Positions 19,502 to 30,418 are shown, numbered from the stretch's first letter. The stretch: DNA of 64,000 bases from Aerococcaceae bacterium DSM 111020 (GCA_015863185.1 JACBXP010000005.1:79353-143352), one strand, 5' to 3'. The notes: generated from the sequence alone by a model not told the origin. Numbers and translations: made by a program.

Positions 19502-19649
19502 ATTGAAAATTAGTGATACTTAAGAGTGCCAGGAAAGAAATGAGACCAGGAAAATTTATTATATATGAGATAAATTTTTCACTACATAATTTAAACGTTT
19601 ATTCATCATTTTATGGGTTTTGAAAAACAATTTTTTGAAATCATCTGAT

Positions 19650-19678
19650 TTTACAGACAACTGGGTTTGTGTTATATT
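19650..19678 (+). promoter_or_regulatory. Promoter of ald
   Basis: TTTACA (19650-19655), a 17-base spacer with an extended TGT just before the -10, and TATATT (19673-19678). Confidence 0.7.
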
Positions 19679-19727
19679 AAATCATGTTAATTCGTTTCAG
19701 AAACTCGTACAAGGAGGAATTTTAATT

Positions 19728-20837
19728 ATGAAAATTGGTGTCCCAAAAGAAATTAAACCTTTTGAAGGTCGTGTCGGTCTAACCCCTGCAAATGTTCGCT
19801 CGATAGCTGATGCTGGACATACTATTGTTATTGAAAAAGGTGCAGGATTAGGTTCAAGCTTTGATGACCAGATGTATATCGAAGCAGGCGCAACGATTGT
19901 AGATACTGCAAGCGAAGCGTGGGACAGTGAAATGGTAATTAAAGTCAAGGAGCCTCTAGAAGAAGAGTTTGACTACTTCAAAGAAAATCAAATTTTATTT
20001 GCTTATTTACACCTTGCCCCAGAAGATGCGTTAACTAAAGCATTATTAGATAAAAATGTAACGGCAGTAGCTTATGAAACAATGGTATTAGACGGAAAAT
20101 TACCACTCTTACAACCAATGAGTCATATTGCAGGACGTATGTCTATTCAAGTGGCTGCTCACTTATTAGAAAAACAAAATGGCGGCCGTGGTATTCTATT
20201 AGGTGGTATTCCGGGTGTTGCCAATGGTGAAGTTGTTATTATTGGTGGTGGAGCCGTTGGATATCATGCTGCACAAATGGCGATGGGACTTGGTGCTCAT
20301 GTCACGATTCTAGACTTGAATCCAAATCGTTTACAAGAATTAAGTGACTTATTAGGTGAACAAGCAGTGACACTTATGTCTAACGCGGATAATATTGCTT
20401 ATTCTGTAAGTAAAGCGGATGTTGTCGTTGGTTCTGTTCTTATACCAGGTGCCAAAGCCCCAGTATTGGTAACAGAAGAAATGATTGAAAATATGCCAGA
20501 AGGTTCTGTTATTATAGATATCGCGGTTGACCAAGGCGGTAACTTTGAAACATCACATCCAACAACTCACGATGATCCAACTTTCATCAAACATGGTGTG
20601 GTTCACTATTGTGTTGCGAATATGCCTGGTGCTGTACCACAAACAGCAACGGTTGGACTAACCAATGTGACATCTCATTATGCACAACAAATTGCTGATA
20701 AAGGCATTGTTGAAGCAGCACAAAATAATGAAACAATTTTTACAGGAATTAATACTTATCAAGGTAAATTGACAGAAGAACATGTTGCAGAAGCGCAAGG
20801 TTTAGAATATACAGATCTGCACGAAATCTTAGGATAA
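19728..20837 (+). CDS. ald: Alanine dehydrogenase
   Basis: This enzyme catalyses the reversible oxidative deamination of L-alanine to pyruvate, ammonia and NADH, linking alanine use to central carbon. The 369-residue product matches the family length. It shows the N-terminal [19 protein letters not shown] region with the substrate Arg/Lys, the [21 protein letters not shown] segment with the catalytic His, and the Rossmann NAD site ([18 protein letters not shown]). The frame extends upstream to 19620, but AAGGAGGA at 19711-19718 fixes the ATG at 19728. It is a single-gene unit with a consensus-like promoter and a terminator. The nearby binding protein could feed amino acids to it, but no direct link is visible. 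Confidence 0.97.
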   Translation: MKIGVPKEIKPFEGRVGLTPANVRSIADAGHTIVIEKGAGLGSSFDDQMYIEAGATIVDTASEAWDSEMVIKVKEPLEEEFDYFKENQILFAYLHLAPEDALTKALLDKNVTAVAYETMVLDGKLPLLQPMSHIAGRMSIQVAAHLLEKQNGGRGILLGGIPGVANGEVVIIGGGAVGYHAAQMAMGLGAHVTILDLNPNRLQELSDLLGEQAVTLMSNADNIAYSVSKADVVVGSVLIPGAKAPVLVTEEMIENMPEGSVIIDIAVDQGGNFETSHPTTHDDPTFIKHGVVHYCVANMPGAVPQTATVGLTNVTSHYAQQIADKGIVEAAQNNETIFTGINTYQGKLTEEHVAEAQGLEYTDLHEILG

Positions 20838-20898
20838 TTTATCATTTCCTAAATGTAACATTGACTGTCACAAATAAGTGAATATTAATCGAACAATT

Positions 20899-20968
20899 CG
20901 AACATTTCTTTGGATGAATCATGAAAATTATATTTTATGATTCAATCGCTAAGGAATGTTCGTTTTTT
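20899..20968 (+). terminator. Intrinsic terminator of ald
   Basis: A long hairpin has outer arms CGAACATTTC (20899-20908) and GGAATGTTCG (20953-20962) and an inner TGAATCAT/ATGATTCA stem, followed by T6. Confidence 0.88.
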
Positions 20969-21021
20969 ATCATCCATTCAACGGCACTGAAGGAAGTCGA
21001 GGCGACATAGCATGGTATTTT

Positions 21022-21030
21022 TGTTATAAT
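21022..21030 (+). promoter_or_regulatory. Extended -10 promoter of the LLM-family gene
   Basis: TGTTATAAT is a perfect extended -10 element 44 bases ahead of the start codon. It likely drives the run of genes from here through mutSL. Confidence 0.6.
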
Positions 21031-21074
21031 TAAGCTATATACCCTCATGTTAAATGATGAAAGGAGTTGAGAAT

Positions 21075-22031
21075 ATGGCTAAAACAGAATTATCATTATT
21101 AAATCTCATGCCGCGATTTAAAGGAGAGTCAGAAATGACCGCAATCGAACGTGCCTGCGAATTGGCTACTTTTGTTGAAGAATTAGGTTATCAGAGATAT
21201 TGGGTGGCAGAACATCATAATTTTCGTGGATCAGTGAGTGCTGCGAGTGATGTCATTATCCAAAAAATATTACAAGAAACTGAAACCATTCGTATTGGGG
21301 CTGGTGGTGTGATGATGCCTAATCACAATCCATTGCAAGTTGCTGAAAGATATGGGACATTGGATGTATTGTATCCTAAGCGAGTGGATTTGGGTCTGGG
21401 ACGTGCACCGGGAACCGACCAACAAACGGCTGAATTATTACAACAAATAACACCGACGACTCAAAATTTCGAGTCGATGATTGAACAATTACAGCGCTAC
21501 TTTTCGAAAGAGTCCCAACATGATGATATTATTGCGCACCCTGGTATTGACAGAGAGGTTCCTTTGTATATCTTAGGAAGTTCGCTGGCATCAGCGCATA
21601 CGGCCGCTAAATTTGGATTGCCGTATGCTTTTGCGGGGCATATCGCGCCTTATTATTTAGAAGAAGCATTGGATATTTATCGCAATCATTTTATTCCTTC
21701 GCACCAATTAAAAAAACCTTATGTCATTTTGTCAATGACGGGTTCAGTTTATGAATCTCAAGATGAAGATCAATCCTCAAATGAAAAGAAGGCCGCCCCC
21801 ATTTCACATTACGATGGCAATTATTATCGGTCTCTGACATCATTTGAAAAGTTAGAGATTGAATCTCAAAATGGCCTCAAATTAGAAGGGAGTAAGTCAG
21901 TGGCCAAGGAAAAATGGCAACAATTAAAAGCGGCTTATCAACCAGATGAGTTGATGATTGTCAGTTATTTAGACACTTTAGAATTCTTAAAAGATAACTA
22001 TCGTTTAATTGCAGAAATTATTCAAGATTAA
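21075..22031 (+). CDS. Luciferase-like monooxygenase (LLM) family FMN-dependent oxidoreductase
   Basis: The product is a 318-residue TIM-barrel flavoprotein of the bacterial luciferase superfamily, type 1 subfamily (YceB/YhbW-like). Family landmarks include LATFVEELGYQRYWVAEHHN, IRIGAGGVMMPNHNPLQVAERYGTLDVLYPKRVDLGLGRAPGTD, and LYILGSSLASAHTAAKFGLPYAFAGH. These cover flavin and substrate binding. The physiological substrate is not known for this group. AAGGAG and the family N-terminus place the start at ATG 21075 rather than 21054. Only 17 bases separate it from ymdB, so the two may be co-transcribed. Confidence 0.9.
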   Translation: MAKTELSLLNLMPRFKGESEMTAIERACELATFVEELGYQRYWVAEHHNFRGSVSAASDVIIQKILQETETIRIGAGGVMMPNHNPLQVAERYGTLDVLYPKRVDLGLGRAPGTDQQTAELLQQITPTTQNFESMIEQLQRYFSKESQHDDIIAHPGIDREVPLYILGSSLASAHTAAKFGLPYAFAGHIAPYYLEEALDIYRNHFIPSHQLKKPYVILSMTGSVYESQDEDQSSNEKKAAPISHYDGNYYRSLTSFEKLEIESQNGLKLEGSKSVAKEKWQQLKAAYQPDELMIVSYLDTLEFLKDNYRLIAEIIQD

Positions 22032-22048
22032 ATAGAAAGAGTAAGGAT

Positions 22049-22828
22049 ATGAAATTTATCGTCATCGGTGATATTGTAGGAAATGCTGGAAAGAAAGCCG
22101 TTGAAATGTTATTAAATTCGTTAAAAGAAAAATACAAGCCACAATTAACGATAGCAAATGGAGAGAATATAGCCAGAGGTCGAGGAATTACCCATTCAGA
22201 CTATAAATGGTTATTAAATCAAGGAATAGACGTGATCACATTAGGAAATCATGCCTTTGATCATCGAGATATTTACTCCTTTATCGATCAAGCAAAAGTA
22301 ATGGTTCGTCCTTTAAATCTATCTGAAGATACACCCGGAAAAGGGATTCATTTTATCAAGGTCAACCAACATGAGATTGCCGTGATTAATATTCTTGGCC
22401 AAGCTTTTATGAAAAATGATATCAGCCCTTTCAAAATATTAGAAGAACAATTATTAGCCATAAAAAAACGGACCTCTAATATTATTATCGATTTTCACGC
22501 TGAATCCACGAGCGAGAAGCAAGCCATGGCACATTGGTTAGATGGCCAAGTATCTTTTGTATATGGAACGCATACACATGTACAGACGAATGATTTAAGA
22601 ATATTAACCAATGGAACAGGCTATATTAGTGATATTGGGATGACCGGAGCAGTGGACAGTATTATCGGTTTCAATAAAGAAGATGTCATTCAGCGTTTCA
22701 CCACAAAACCAAAACAGAGATTATCCGTTGAAGAGAATGGCCAAGTCATGTTAAATGGTATTTTCTTTGAAATTAATCCAATGACGAATCAGACCATATC
22801 TGCTCAAACAATCCATCTAACTTATTAG
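22049..22828 (+). CDS. ymdB: YmdB-family metallophosphoesterase
   Basis: This 259-residue phosphoesterase belongs to the TIGR00282/YmdB family. Metal-binding positions are visible in order: GDIVGNAGKKA (Asp8), NGENIARGRGIT, LGNHAFDHRDI, DFHAESTSEKQA and GTHTHVQTND. In Bacillus, YmdB hydrolyses 2',3'-cyclic nucleotides and affects biofilm and motility decisions; that activity is assumed here from family. In Bacillus it lies beside the RNase Y gene several genes upstream of mutS. Here it is directly upstream of mutS (14-base gap) and rny is not in the window. Motifs are complete and the assignment is firm. Confidence 0.93.
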   Translation: MKFIVIGDIVGNAGKKAVEMLLNSLKEKYKPQLTIANGENIARGRGITHSDYKWLLNQGIDVITLGNHAFDHRDIYSFIDQAKVMVRPLNLSEDTPGKGIHFIKVNQHEIAVINILGQAFMKNDISPFKILEEQLLAIKKRTSNIIIDFHAESTSEKQAMAHWLDGQVSFVYGTHTHVQTNDLRILTNGTGYISDIGMTGAVDSIIGFNKEDVIQRFTTKPKQRLSVEENGQVMLNGIFFEINPMTNQTISAQTIHLTY

Positions 22829-22842
22829 AAAGGAGTGCATGC

Positions 22843-25398
22843 ATGTCAAAAAAACAAACACCAATGATGGAACAATATAATGAAATTAAAGAAAAGTATG
22901 AGGATGCTTTTCTTTTCTTTCGTTTAGGTGATTTTTATGAATTATTTAATGAAGATGCGATTCAGGCATCGCGAATATTGGAAATAACATTAACCACTCG
23001 AAATAAAAATGCAGAAAACCCAATCCCCATGTGTGGTGTTCCTTATCATTCAGCCACTGAGTATATCAAAAAACTCATCCAAGAGGGGCATAAAGTAGCC
23101 ATTTGTGAACAAGTTGAAGACCCTAAATTAACAAAGGGGATGGTAAAAAGAGAAGTGGTTCGCGTTGTCACACCAGGGACCATATTAGAAGAAGATGCTA
23201 TTGCGAGTAAAGAGAACAATTATCTTGCCTTTTTACATCGAGGACAAGCGTTCTTTGTATTAGTTTATGGGGATTTGTCTACCGGGGAAATTCATTTAAC
23301 CACTTCTCACAAAGAAAAACCAATTTTGAATGAATTACAAGCGATCCGTCCCAGTGAAATTTTGTTAGATAATAGCTTAACAGAGGAACAACAAAATCTA
23401 TTAAAAGAAACAATTCCTGTTTATTACTCAGATATTGCACATTTAGATGAAAAAGCGAACACTTCTTGGGAATTAGAAGAACCTACTATTGATGAAGCAA
23501 AGGCTCTTTCATTATTTGTTCAATATATCGAAAGTGTGCAATTTCAAGCCGTTCATCATTTACAACCAGTGAAACGCTATAAGATTCAAGATTACTTGCA
23601 GATGAATCATTATGCTAAAGCCCAGTTAGAACTCACAAAATCCCTAAGAACACAAAAGAAAAAAGGGAGTTTATTATGGTTATTAGATCAAACTAAGACA
23701 GCTATGGGTGGTAGATTACTCCAACAATGGTTAGAAAAACCTTTGATGGATGTAACCGAGTTAAAACAACGTCATGAGCGAGTGGCTTTATTAACAGGTG
23801 CTTATTTTGAACGGATTGATTTATTAGCGTGCATGAATAATATTTATGATTTGGAACGATTAGTGACTAAAATCAGTTTAAACTCAGCCAATGCACGTGA
23901 CGTCCAACAACTCCGACAATCACTAGAACAAATACCAGTGATTAATGATATCTTAGAACTAATAGAGCCTGAAAAATCAGAAGACATGAGATATTTTGTA
24001 AAACTGGATCCCTTGAATTCTTTAAGGGAATTAATTACCACTGCTGTGGTTGAAGAACCTCCAATATCTATTACTGAAGGAGATATTATCCGTGATGGCT
24101 TTAATGACACCTTGGATACTTATCGAGATGCGCTCAAAAATGGTCAACAATGGTTAGCTGACCTGCAACTAAGAGAGCGAGAAAGAACCGGTTTAAAAAC
24201 ATTAAAAGTAGGGTTTAATAAAGTATTCGGTTATTATATTGAAATTAGTCGAATTCAAGCGGCTGACTTTGATGATCCGCGTTATGAACGAAAACAAACA
24301 TTAGCCAATGCCGAACGCTATATTACAGAAGAGTTAAAAGAAATCGAAACGACCATTCTGGAAGCACAAGAAAAAGCCGCGAATTTAGAATATGAACTCT
24401 TTGTAAATATTAGAGAACAAGTAAATGCGTATGATCAAGCATTGCAAAAATTGGCAAAAGATGTCGCAACATTAGATGTTTTATGTAACTTCGCAGTGAT
24501 TAGTGAACAAGAAAATTATGTTCAAGCGTCGATTACTGAAGAAAAGCACCAACTAAAATTAGTAAACAGTCGCCATCCAGTGGTAGAGAAATTGATTGGA
24601 CAAAGTGAATTCGTTCCCAATGACTTAATAATCTCACCCGACCAATATTTACTTATCTTAACGGGTCCTAATATGTCAGGAAAGAGTACTTTTATGCGAC
24701 AAGTCGCTTATGCTATCATTTTGAATCAAATAGGATGTTTTGTTCCTGCTGAAGAAGCAGTGCTGCCGATTGTCGATCGGATTTTTACTAGAATTGGTAG
24801 TTCAGATGATATATCCATAGGCCAGAGTACATTTATGGTTGAGATGATGGAGACAAATTATGCATTACAAGAAGCGACCAGTCATAGTTTGTTACTCTTT
24901 GATGAGATTGGCCGTGGTACCGCCACTTATGATGGGATGGCTTTAGCGCAAGGTATTATTGAGTATACAGCAAAAAATGTTCAAGCAATTACTATTTTTT
25001 CAACGCATTACCATGAATTGACAGATTTAGCGAATCAAATTCCCATCATCAAAAATATTCATGTGGGTGCCACAGAACAAGATGGTGAATTAATTTTCCT
25101 TCATCGCATACTCGAAGGGGCAGCGGATAAAAGTTATGGGATTCATGTGGCTAAATTAGCTGGGCTACCTGCAGAATTGATTGTGAATAGTCAACAAATC
25201 TTAAGTGAGCTAGAAAACAAGAATCAAGAACCCATCCAAGAAAAACAATTATCACTTTTTGAAATGGAAAATGATGAGGAACAAGCATCGTATAAAGATA
25301 AAATAATCGAAAAATTAACATCAATGAATATCAATCAACTAACGCCGATTGATGCATTGAATTATTTAAATGAATTAGTTCAACTGTTAGATGAATGA
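22843..25398 (+). CDS. mutS: DNA mismatch repair protein MutS
   Basis: MutS recognises base mismatches and small loops and starts repair with MutL. The 851-residue product has the mismatch-recognition domain with the F-x-E motif (LGDFYELF, residues about 30-37), the connector, lever and clamp domains, and the ATPase: Walker A GPNMSGKST at about residue 608, DEIGRGTATYDG at about residue 687, and STHYHELTDL. A short C-terminal dimerisation segment includes the beta-clamp-like QLSLFEME motif (about 804-811). AAAGGAG precedes the ATG. mutL follows after 26 bases. Confidence 0.98.
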   Translation: MSKKQTPMMEQYNEIKEKYEDAFLFFRLGDFYELFNEDAIQASRILEITLTTRNKNAENPIPMCGVPYHSATEYIKKLIQEGHKVAICEQVEDPKLTKGMVKREVVRVVTPGTILEEDAIASKENNYLAFLHRGQAFFVLVYGDLSTGEIHLTTSHKEKPILNELQAIRPSEILLDNSLTEEQQNLLKETIPVYYSDIAHLDEKANTSWELEEPTIDEAKALSLFVQYIESVQFQAVHHLQPVKRYKIQDYLQMNHYAKAQLELTKSLRTQKKKGSLLWLLDQTKTAMGGRLLQQWLEKPLMDVTELKQRHERVALLTGAYFERIDLLACMNNIYDLERLVTKISLNSANARDVQQLRQSLEQIPVINDILELIEPEKSEDMRYFVKLDPLNSLRELITTAVVEEPPISITEGDIIRDGFNDTLDTYRDALKNGQQWLADLQLRERERTGLKTLKVGFNKVFGYYIEISRIQAADFDDPRYERKQTLANAERYITEELKEIETTILEAQEKAANLEYELFVNIREQVNAYDQALQKLAKDVATLDVLCNFAVISEQENYVQASITEEKHQLKLVNSRHPVVEKLIGQSEFVPNDLIISPDQYLLILTGPNMSGKSTFMRQVAYAIILNQIGCFVPAEEAVLPIVDRIFTRIGSSDDISIGQSTFMVEMMETNYALQEATSHSLLLFDEIGRGTATYDGMALAQGIIEYTAKNVQAITIFSTHYHELTDLANQIPIIKNIHVGATEQDGELIFLHRILEGAADKSYGIHVAKLAGLPAELIVNSQQILSELENKNQEPIQEKQLSLFEMENDEEQASYKDKIIEKLTSMNINQLTPIDALNYLNELVQLLDE

Positions 25399-25424
25399 TT
25401 TTAATTGCATAGTGGAGGTGAATA

Positions 25425-27299
25425 ATGGTTAAAATAAAACAAATGGACAGTGCATTAGCCAATCAGATTGCGGCTGGGGAAGTAGTTGAACGGCCAGCAT
25501 CCGTCGTCAAAGAATTAGTGGAAAATTCCATCGATGCTCAAGCAACGACCGTGACTATAGAATTATTGGAAGCCGGTATTCAATCCATAAAAGTCATTGA
25601 TAATGGGATTGGCATGGAACCTGAAGACTTAACAACAGCAATATTACCCCATGCCACGAGTAAAATTTATACCGTTCATGATTTATTTAGAATCCAGTCT
25701 TTGGGATTTCGTGGGGAAGCATTAGCAAGTATTGGCTCTGTTTCTAAACTGACACTGGAATCGACCCCTGAAAATGCCGAGGAAGGTTATCAAATTAAGG
25801 TACAAGATTCGGCAATTATTGAAGAAACCATTTCAAAGCCACGCCAAGGAACGACAATTATCGTAGAGGATTTGTTTTACAATACACCCGCGAGATTAAA
25901 ACATTTAAAAACGCTCCAAACAGAATTGAAACATACGGTCACTTTTGTTCAAAATATTGCACTAGCATATCCTAATATTCGTTTCACGTTAATTCATAAT
26001 CATCAACGAATTTTTAATTCGACAGGTAATAATGATTTGCGGCAAACGATTGCCAATGTATATTCAGCATCGATTGCTAGACAATTAATACCAATCTCTG
26101 GTGAATCGATGGACTTTACATTATCCGGTTATATCTCTCCGCCACAATTAACGCGGACAAATAAACAATATATTCATTGGATGATTAATCAACGTCCTAT
26201 TCGCAGTATGATGTTGGATAAAGTATTGTTAAAGGCTTATGGCAGACAATTAATGATTGGTCGTTATCCTTTGACTGTGATCAATATAGACATCGATCCT
26301 TATTTAGTGGATGTGAATGTTCATCCAACCAAACAAACGGTTCGCTTAAGTAAAGAAGAAGAATTAAGTCAATTATTGACCGATACTTTATTGGAGGAAT
26401 TATCACACATTAATCCCGTTCCTGAGGTCTCCGAATCCGATATTCAAACAGAAAAGGCACCAATTAAAAAGGTGACAAACATTCCCTTTGAATTTAATTA
26501 TCAGACGAAAGCTCCAACAGAGAATTCGATGTTTAATCAGGATGCATTACGCGATGCTTTAAATAGTGAGGATAAAAAACCTCCTAAGTCCATATCTAAT
26601 GATTCACAGTTAACGATCGAGGCAGATATTTCGGAGGTGACGGATCATTATGGTCAAATGACTCAAGATGAGACCAAAGCCAAAGAAACGATTGATTTTT
26701 TATCATTACGTTATATAGGACAAATTCATGGCACTTATTTAATTGCTGAATCGGAGAATGGCTTCTTTCTCATTGATCAACATGCTGCTCAGGAAAGAAT
26801 TAGATATGAAGCATTACTTAATGAAGAAATAAATGTGACGGCACAACAACAATTGTTGATTCCTATTATTTTAGAATTTTCTACCTCAGAAATGATTGCC
26901 ATCGAAACCATTCAAGAACCCTTACAGCGTGTTGGTATCTTTTTGACACAATTTTCTCCAACAAGTTATCAATTAGATCAATATCCCAATTGGATTGATT
27001 CGAATGATATCGAAAAGGTGGTCAGAGAATTAGTGGAACTAATGATTGAAGAACCGAATTTATCACTGACTGATTACTTAGAAGCTGGAATTATTATGCA
27101 TAGTTGTCGAGGCGCGATCAAAGCGAATCATTATCTCGATAAGAAACAAGCCGAAGCCTTGATCCATGATATGGATGGCTTAGATGATCCTTACCATTGT
27201 CCTCACGGCCGTCCTGTTTTTGTTGAATTTGGCGAAAAAAGTATTGAAAAAATGTTTAAACGAATTCAAGATTCACATCAAACAACTTTCTATAATTAA
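25425..27299 (+). CDS. mutL: DNA mismatch repair endonuclease MutL
   Basis: MutL couples MutS to strand incision. The 624-residue product has the GHKL ATPase motifs near the N-terminus (IAAGEVVERPASVVKELVENSIDA, DNGIGM, FRGEALASI), a variable linker rich in charged residues (about 340-420), and a C-terminal endonuclease domain with DQHAAQERIRYE at about residue 451 and CPHGRP near the end. The DQHA(X)2E(X)4E motif indicates a nicking MutL, expected because Gram-positives lack MutH. GTGGAGGTG precedes the ATG. It forms an operon with mutS and, 13 bases later, msrB. Confidence 0.98.
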   Translation: MVKIKQMDSALANQIAAGEVVERPASVVKELVENSIDAQATTVTIELLEAGIQSIKVIDNGIGMEPEDLTTAILPHATSKIYTVHDLFRIQSLGFRGEALASIGSVSKLTLESTPENAEEGYQIKVQDSAIIEETISKPRQGTTIIVEDLFYNTPARLKHLKTLQTELKHTVTFVQNIALAYPNIRFTLIHNHQRIFNSTGNNDLRQTIANVYSASIARQLIPISGESMDFTLSGYISPPQLTRTNKQYIHWMINQRPIRSMMLDKVLLKAYGRQLMIGRYPLTVINIDIDPYLVDVNVHPTKQTVRLSKEEELSQLLTDTLLEELSHINPVPEVSESDIQTEKAPIKKVTNIPFEFNYQTKAPTENSMFNQDALRDALNSEDKKPPKSISNDSQLTIEADISEVTDHYGQMTQDETKAKETIDFLSLRYIGQIHGTYLIAESENGFFLIDQHAAQERIRYEALLNEEINVTAQQQLLIPIILEFSTSEMIAIETIQEPLQRVGIFLTQFSPTSYQLDQYPNWIDSNDIEKVVRELVELMIEEPNLSLTDYLEAGIIMHSCRGAIKANHYLDKKQAEALIHDMDGLDDPYHCPHGRPVFVEFGEKSIEKMFKRIQDSHQTTFYN

Positions 27300-27312
27300 A
27301 GGAGAATGAATT

Positions 27313-27750
27313 ATGACAGATAAACAATATCAAGAAAAAATTAATCAATTAAATGCTGAACAATATCATGTGACTCAGGAAAATGGGACTGAAAGACCTT
27401 TCACTGGGGAATATGATGATTTTTATGAAAAAGGAATTTATGTTGATGTGGTCAGTGGAGAGCCATTGTTTTCTTCTGCTACCAAATATGATGCGGGATG
27501 TGGTTGGCCTTCATTCACCAAACCGATTCAACAGGAACAAATTATCGAAAAAGAAGATTTATCAATTGGAAGAGTCAGAACAGAAGTTCGTAGTCAACAA
27601 GCAGATTCACATTTAGGACATGTTTTTAATGATGGACCCGTTGCAGAAGGTGGATTACGCTATTGCATCAACTCAGCCGCCTTGGAATTTATCCCATATG
27701 ATGAAATGGACGCGAAAGGTTATGGCGATTATAAAGGGCTTGTTGAATAA
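27313..27750 (+). CDS. msrB: Peptide-methionine (R)-S-oxide reductase MsrB
   Basis: MsrB reduces methionine-R-sulfoxide in proteins. The 145-residue protein covers a single MsrB domain: [51 protein letters not shown] and the catalytic RYCINSAAL with its Cys. The pair of CXXC zinc motifs found in many MsrB proteins is absent, as in other zinc-free Gram-positive forms. The recycling Cys is probably the one in CGWPSF. It lies between mutL and ruvA in one direction, with its stop codon directly abutting the ruvA ATG, so it is co-transcribed with repair genes. Confidence 0.96.
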   Translation: MTDKQYQEKINQLNAEQYHVTQENGTERPFTGEYDDFYEKGIYVDVVSGEPLFSSATKYDAGCGWPSFTKPIQQEQIIEKEDLSIGRVRTEVRSQQADSHLGHVFNDGPVAEGGLRYCINSAALEFIPYDEMDAKGYGDYKGLVE

Positions 27751-28344
27751 ATGTTAGAGTATATTGAAGGAAAGTTAATAAATATTGAACCCACCTATAT
27801 TGTCGTTGATCATCATGGATTAGGATATAAAATATTAACCCCCAATGCCTTTGAATGGAGTGCTTCATTAGGGCAAACGATTCGTATTTATGTTGAATTA
27901 GTTGTCCGTGAAGATGCGCATACTTTGTATGGATTTTTATCACAGCAAGAGAAGCAACTATTTAATAAATTAACCACCGTTAAGAGCATTGGACCGAGAA
28001 CGGCATTATCGATTCTTGCACCAGGTGATCAAGAAGGATTAGTTCAAGCTATTCAACAAGAAAATATCAATTATTTGACAAATTTTCCAGGGGTCGGTAA
28101 AAAAACAGCACAACAAATGATTCTAGATTTACAAGGAAAATTAGATGATTTTGCGACGGAATCCTATTCAGCGGAACGACAATCTCCGCTAACATCTGAA
28201 ATTCTCGAGCAAACGAAAGAAGCACTGTCAGGATTAGGGTATTCTGCACGGGAGATTACAAGTATAGAAAAACAATTGAAAGATATGACTTTTGAAAATA
28301 CACAAGAGGCATTGAGCCACGCCTTAAAATTACTTGTCCAATAG
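27751..28344 (+). CDS. ruvA: Holliday junction branch migration protein RuvA
   Basis: RuvA is the DNA-binding subunit that holds Holliday junctions for the RuvB motor. The 197-residue product has the N-terminal OB domain (MLEYIEGKLINIEPTYIVVDHHGLGY), two helix-hairpin-helix motifs (LTTVKSIGPRTALSIL and LTNFPGVGKKTAQQMILDL), a flexible linker and the small C-terminal RuvB-contact domain (LGYSAREI). The ATG follows the msrB TAA with no gap, suggesting translational coupling. ruvB starts 16 bases later. Confidence 0.97.
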   Translation: MLEYIEGKLINIEPTYIVVDHHGLGYKILTPNAFEWSASLGQTIRIYVELVVREDAHTLYGFLSQQEKQLFNKLTTVKSIGPRTALSILAPGDQEGLVQAIQQENINYLTNFPGVGKKTAQQMILDLQGKLDDFATESYSAERQSPLTSEILEQTKEALSGLGYSAREITSIEKQLKDMTFENTQEALSHALKLLVQ

Positions 28345-28359
28345 TAAGGAGGGAGATAA

Positions 28360-29385
28360 ATGGATAACGATCGCATCGTATCAAATCAAGAGTTTCCAGA
28401 AGATGCACAGATGGAATCGAATTATAGTTTAAGACCCCAATTACTGAATGAATATATTGGTCAAGAAAAAATTAAGCATAATTTAAACATATATATTCAA
28501 GCTGCCAAGGAAAGAGAAGAGGCGCTGGATCATGTTCTTTTATTTGGTCCTCCTGGTTTAGGAAAAACCACTTTAGCTATGGTTATCGCTAATGAGTTAG
28601 ATGTTGGCATCCAGACAACGAGTGGTCCTGCGATTGAACGGTCAGGAGATTTGTTAGCCATTTTAAATGAGTTGAAAGCCGGAGATATCTTATTTATCGA
28701 TGAGATTCATCGTTTACCTCGAGTGGTAGAAGAAGTTCTCTATTCTGCGATGGAAGATTACTATGTCGATATCATTATAGGGCAAGGTCAAACGAGCCAA
28801 CCCATACATTTCGAATTACCTCCCTTTACTTTGATTGGTGCAACTACAAGAGCCGGTTTACTATCACAACCTCTGAGAGATCGATTCGGAATTATTTCTC
28901 ACATGCAATATTATACGCATGATGAAATTCAATTGATTGTCCATCGAAGTGCAGAGATTTTTGATGTCGAAATTGATAGTGGCGCTTCACTGGAAATTGC
29001 TCGACGTAGTAGAGGGACGCCCCGTATTGCTAATCGTATTTTGCGACGGGTTAGAGATGTTGCTCAATATGAAGGCCAATCATTAATTACGAAGGATTTA
29101 GCAGACAAAGCCTTAACAATGATGGATATTGATCAATCTGGTTTAGATGAAACGGATAGACGTTTATTAACAACAATGATTGAATTATATCAAGGAGGCC
29201 CTGTAGGATTAAATACGATTGCTGCTAATATTAACGAAGATGTCACAACGGTAGAAGATATGTATGAACCTTTTTTACTTCAAAATGGTTTCCTAAAAAG
29301 AACATTACGAGGACGTATTGTGACACCTTTAGCTTACGAACATTTAGGATATCCATATCCTGAAGAAAATGGAAAGGATGCATGA
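28360..29385 (+). CDS. ruvB: Holliday junction branch migration helicase RuvB
   Basis: This AAA+ motor drives branch migration of Holliday junctions with RuvA. In the 341-residue product the Walker A motif is [12 protein letters not shown] (about residues 64-73), Walker B is [10 protein letters not shown], sensor residues lie in [12 protein letters not shown], the arginine finger region is LRDRFG, and a winged-helix C-terminal domain follows ([34 protein letters not shown]). GGAGGG precedes the ATG. ruvA-ruvB-queA is a common Bacillota order. No ruvC is expected, since Gram-positives use RecU. Confidence 0.98.
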   Translation: MDNDRIVSNQEFPEDAQMESNYSLRPQLLNEYIGQEKIKHNLNIYIQAAKEREEALDHVLLFGPPGLGKTTLAMVIANELDVGIQTTSGPAIERSGDLLAILNELKAGDILFIDEIHRLPRVVEEVLYSAMEDYYVDIIIGQGQTSQPIHFELPPFTLIGATTRAGLLSQPLRDRFGIISHMQYYTHDEIQLIVHRSAEIFDVEIDSGASLEIARRSRGTPRIANRILRRVRDVAQYEGQSLITKDLADKALTMMDIDQSGLDETDRRLLTTMIELYQGGPVGLNTIAANINEDVTTVEDMYEPFLLQNGFLKRTLRGRIVTPLAYEHLGYPYPEENGKDA

Positions 29386-29386
29386 T

Positions 29387-30418
29387 ATGCTCACTACAAA
29401 AGATTTTGATTTTAATTTACCTGAAGAACTGATTGCTCAGACTCCACTAAAAGATCGCAGTGCTTCTAAGTTACTCGTGATTGACCGAGAAAAGGATAGT
29501 ATTCAAGACACAAATTTTAAACATGTTCTTGATTATTTACAACCAGGAGACGCATTGGTAGTCAATGAAACACGTGTCATTCCAGCAAGACTCTTTGGTG
29601 TGAAGGAAGAAACAGGCGCACATCTAGAAGTTTTATTATTAACGAATACCGAAAATGATACATGGGAAACTTTAGTCAAGCCAGCCAAAAGAGCCAAAGT
29701 TGGCACTGAGATAAGTTTTGGAGACGGTCAATTAAAGGCTAGAGTTACTGAAATTATGGATCATGGTGGAAGAAAGATGGAATTTATGTATGATGGCATC
29801 TTTTTAGAAGTGTTGGAATCATTAGGAGAAATGCCTCTGCCGCCCTATATTAAAGAATCATTGGACGATCCAGAAAGATATCAAACCGTGTATGCTAAGG
29901 AAAATGGATCTGCTGCGGCTCCGACTGCAGGATTACACTTTACTGATGCCTTGTTTGAACAAGCAAAGGAAAAAGGGATTGAAATCATTCCACTCGTTCT
30001 TCATGTAGGGTTGGGAACATTTCGTCCTGTTTCTGCTGAACATCTAGACGAACATGAGATGCATTCAGAATTTTATTCGTTGTCACAAACTAGTGCCGAT
30101 AGAATTAATGAAGTGAAGCAAAGAGGAGGAAAAGTGACGGCAGTAGGGACAACGAGTGTTAGAACACTTGAGACGATTGCCAATCGTCATGAAGGAAAAA
30201 TGGTCAGTGAATCTGGCTGGACCAATATTTTCATCAAACCAGGCTATGAATTTAAGCTAGTAGACCATTTAATTACCAATTTTCATTTACCTCAATCGAC
30301 ATTGGTGATGTTAGTGTCAGCCTTCTATAATCGTGAGAGTATTCTAGCTGCGTACCAACATGCCGTAGAGAATAACTATCGATTCTTTAGTTTTGGAGAT
30401 GCCATGCTTATTTTGTGA
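29387..30418 (+). CDS. queA: S-adenosylmethionine:tRNA ribosyltransferase-isomerase
   Basis: QueA transfers the ribosyl moiety of S-adenosylmethionine to preQ1 in tRNA to form epoxyqueuosine. The 343-residue protein shows the family's N-terminal [16 protein letters not shown], the EVLLLTN and [14 protein letters not shown] segments, [27 protein letters not shown] and [17 protein letters not shown]. The open frame begins at 29369 inside ruvB, but GGAAAGG (29371-29377) and the family N-terminus place the start at ATG 29387, one base after the ruvB stop. Confidence 0.97.
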   Translation: MLTTKDFDFNLPEELIAQTPLKDRSASKLLVIDREKDSIQDTNFKHVLDYLQPGDALVVNETRVIPARLFGVKEETGAHLEVLLLTNTENDTWETLVKPAKRAKVGTEISFGDGQLKARVTEIMDHGGRKMEFMYDGIFLEVLESLGEMPLPPYIKESLDDPERYQTVYAKENGSAAAPTAGLHFTDALFEQAKEKGIEIIPLVLHVGLGTFRPVSAEHLDEHEMHSEFYSLSQTSADRINEVKQRGGKVTAVGTTSVRTLETIANRHEGKMVSESGWTNIFIKPGYEFKLVDHLITNFHLPQSTLVMLVSAFYNRESILAAYQHAVENNYRFFSFGDAMLIL

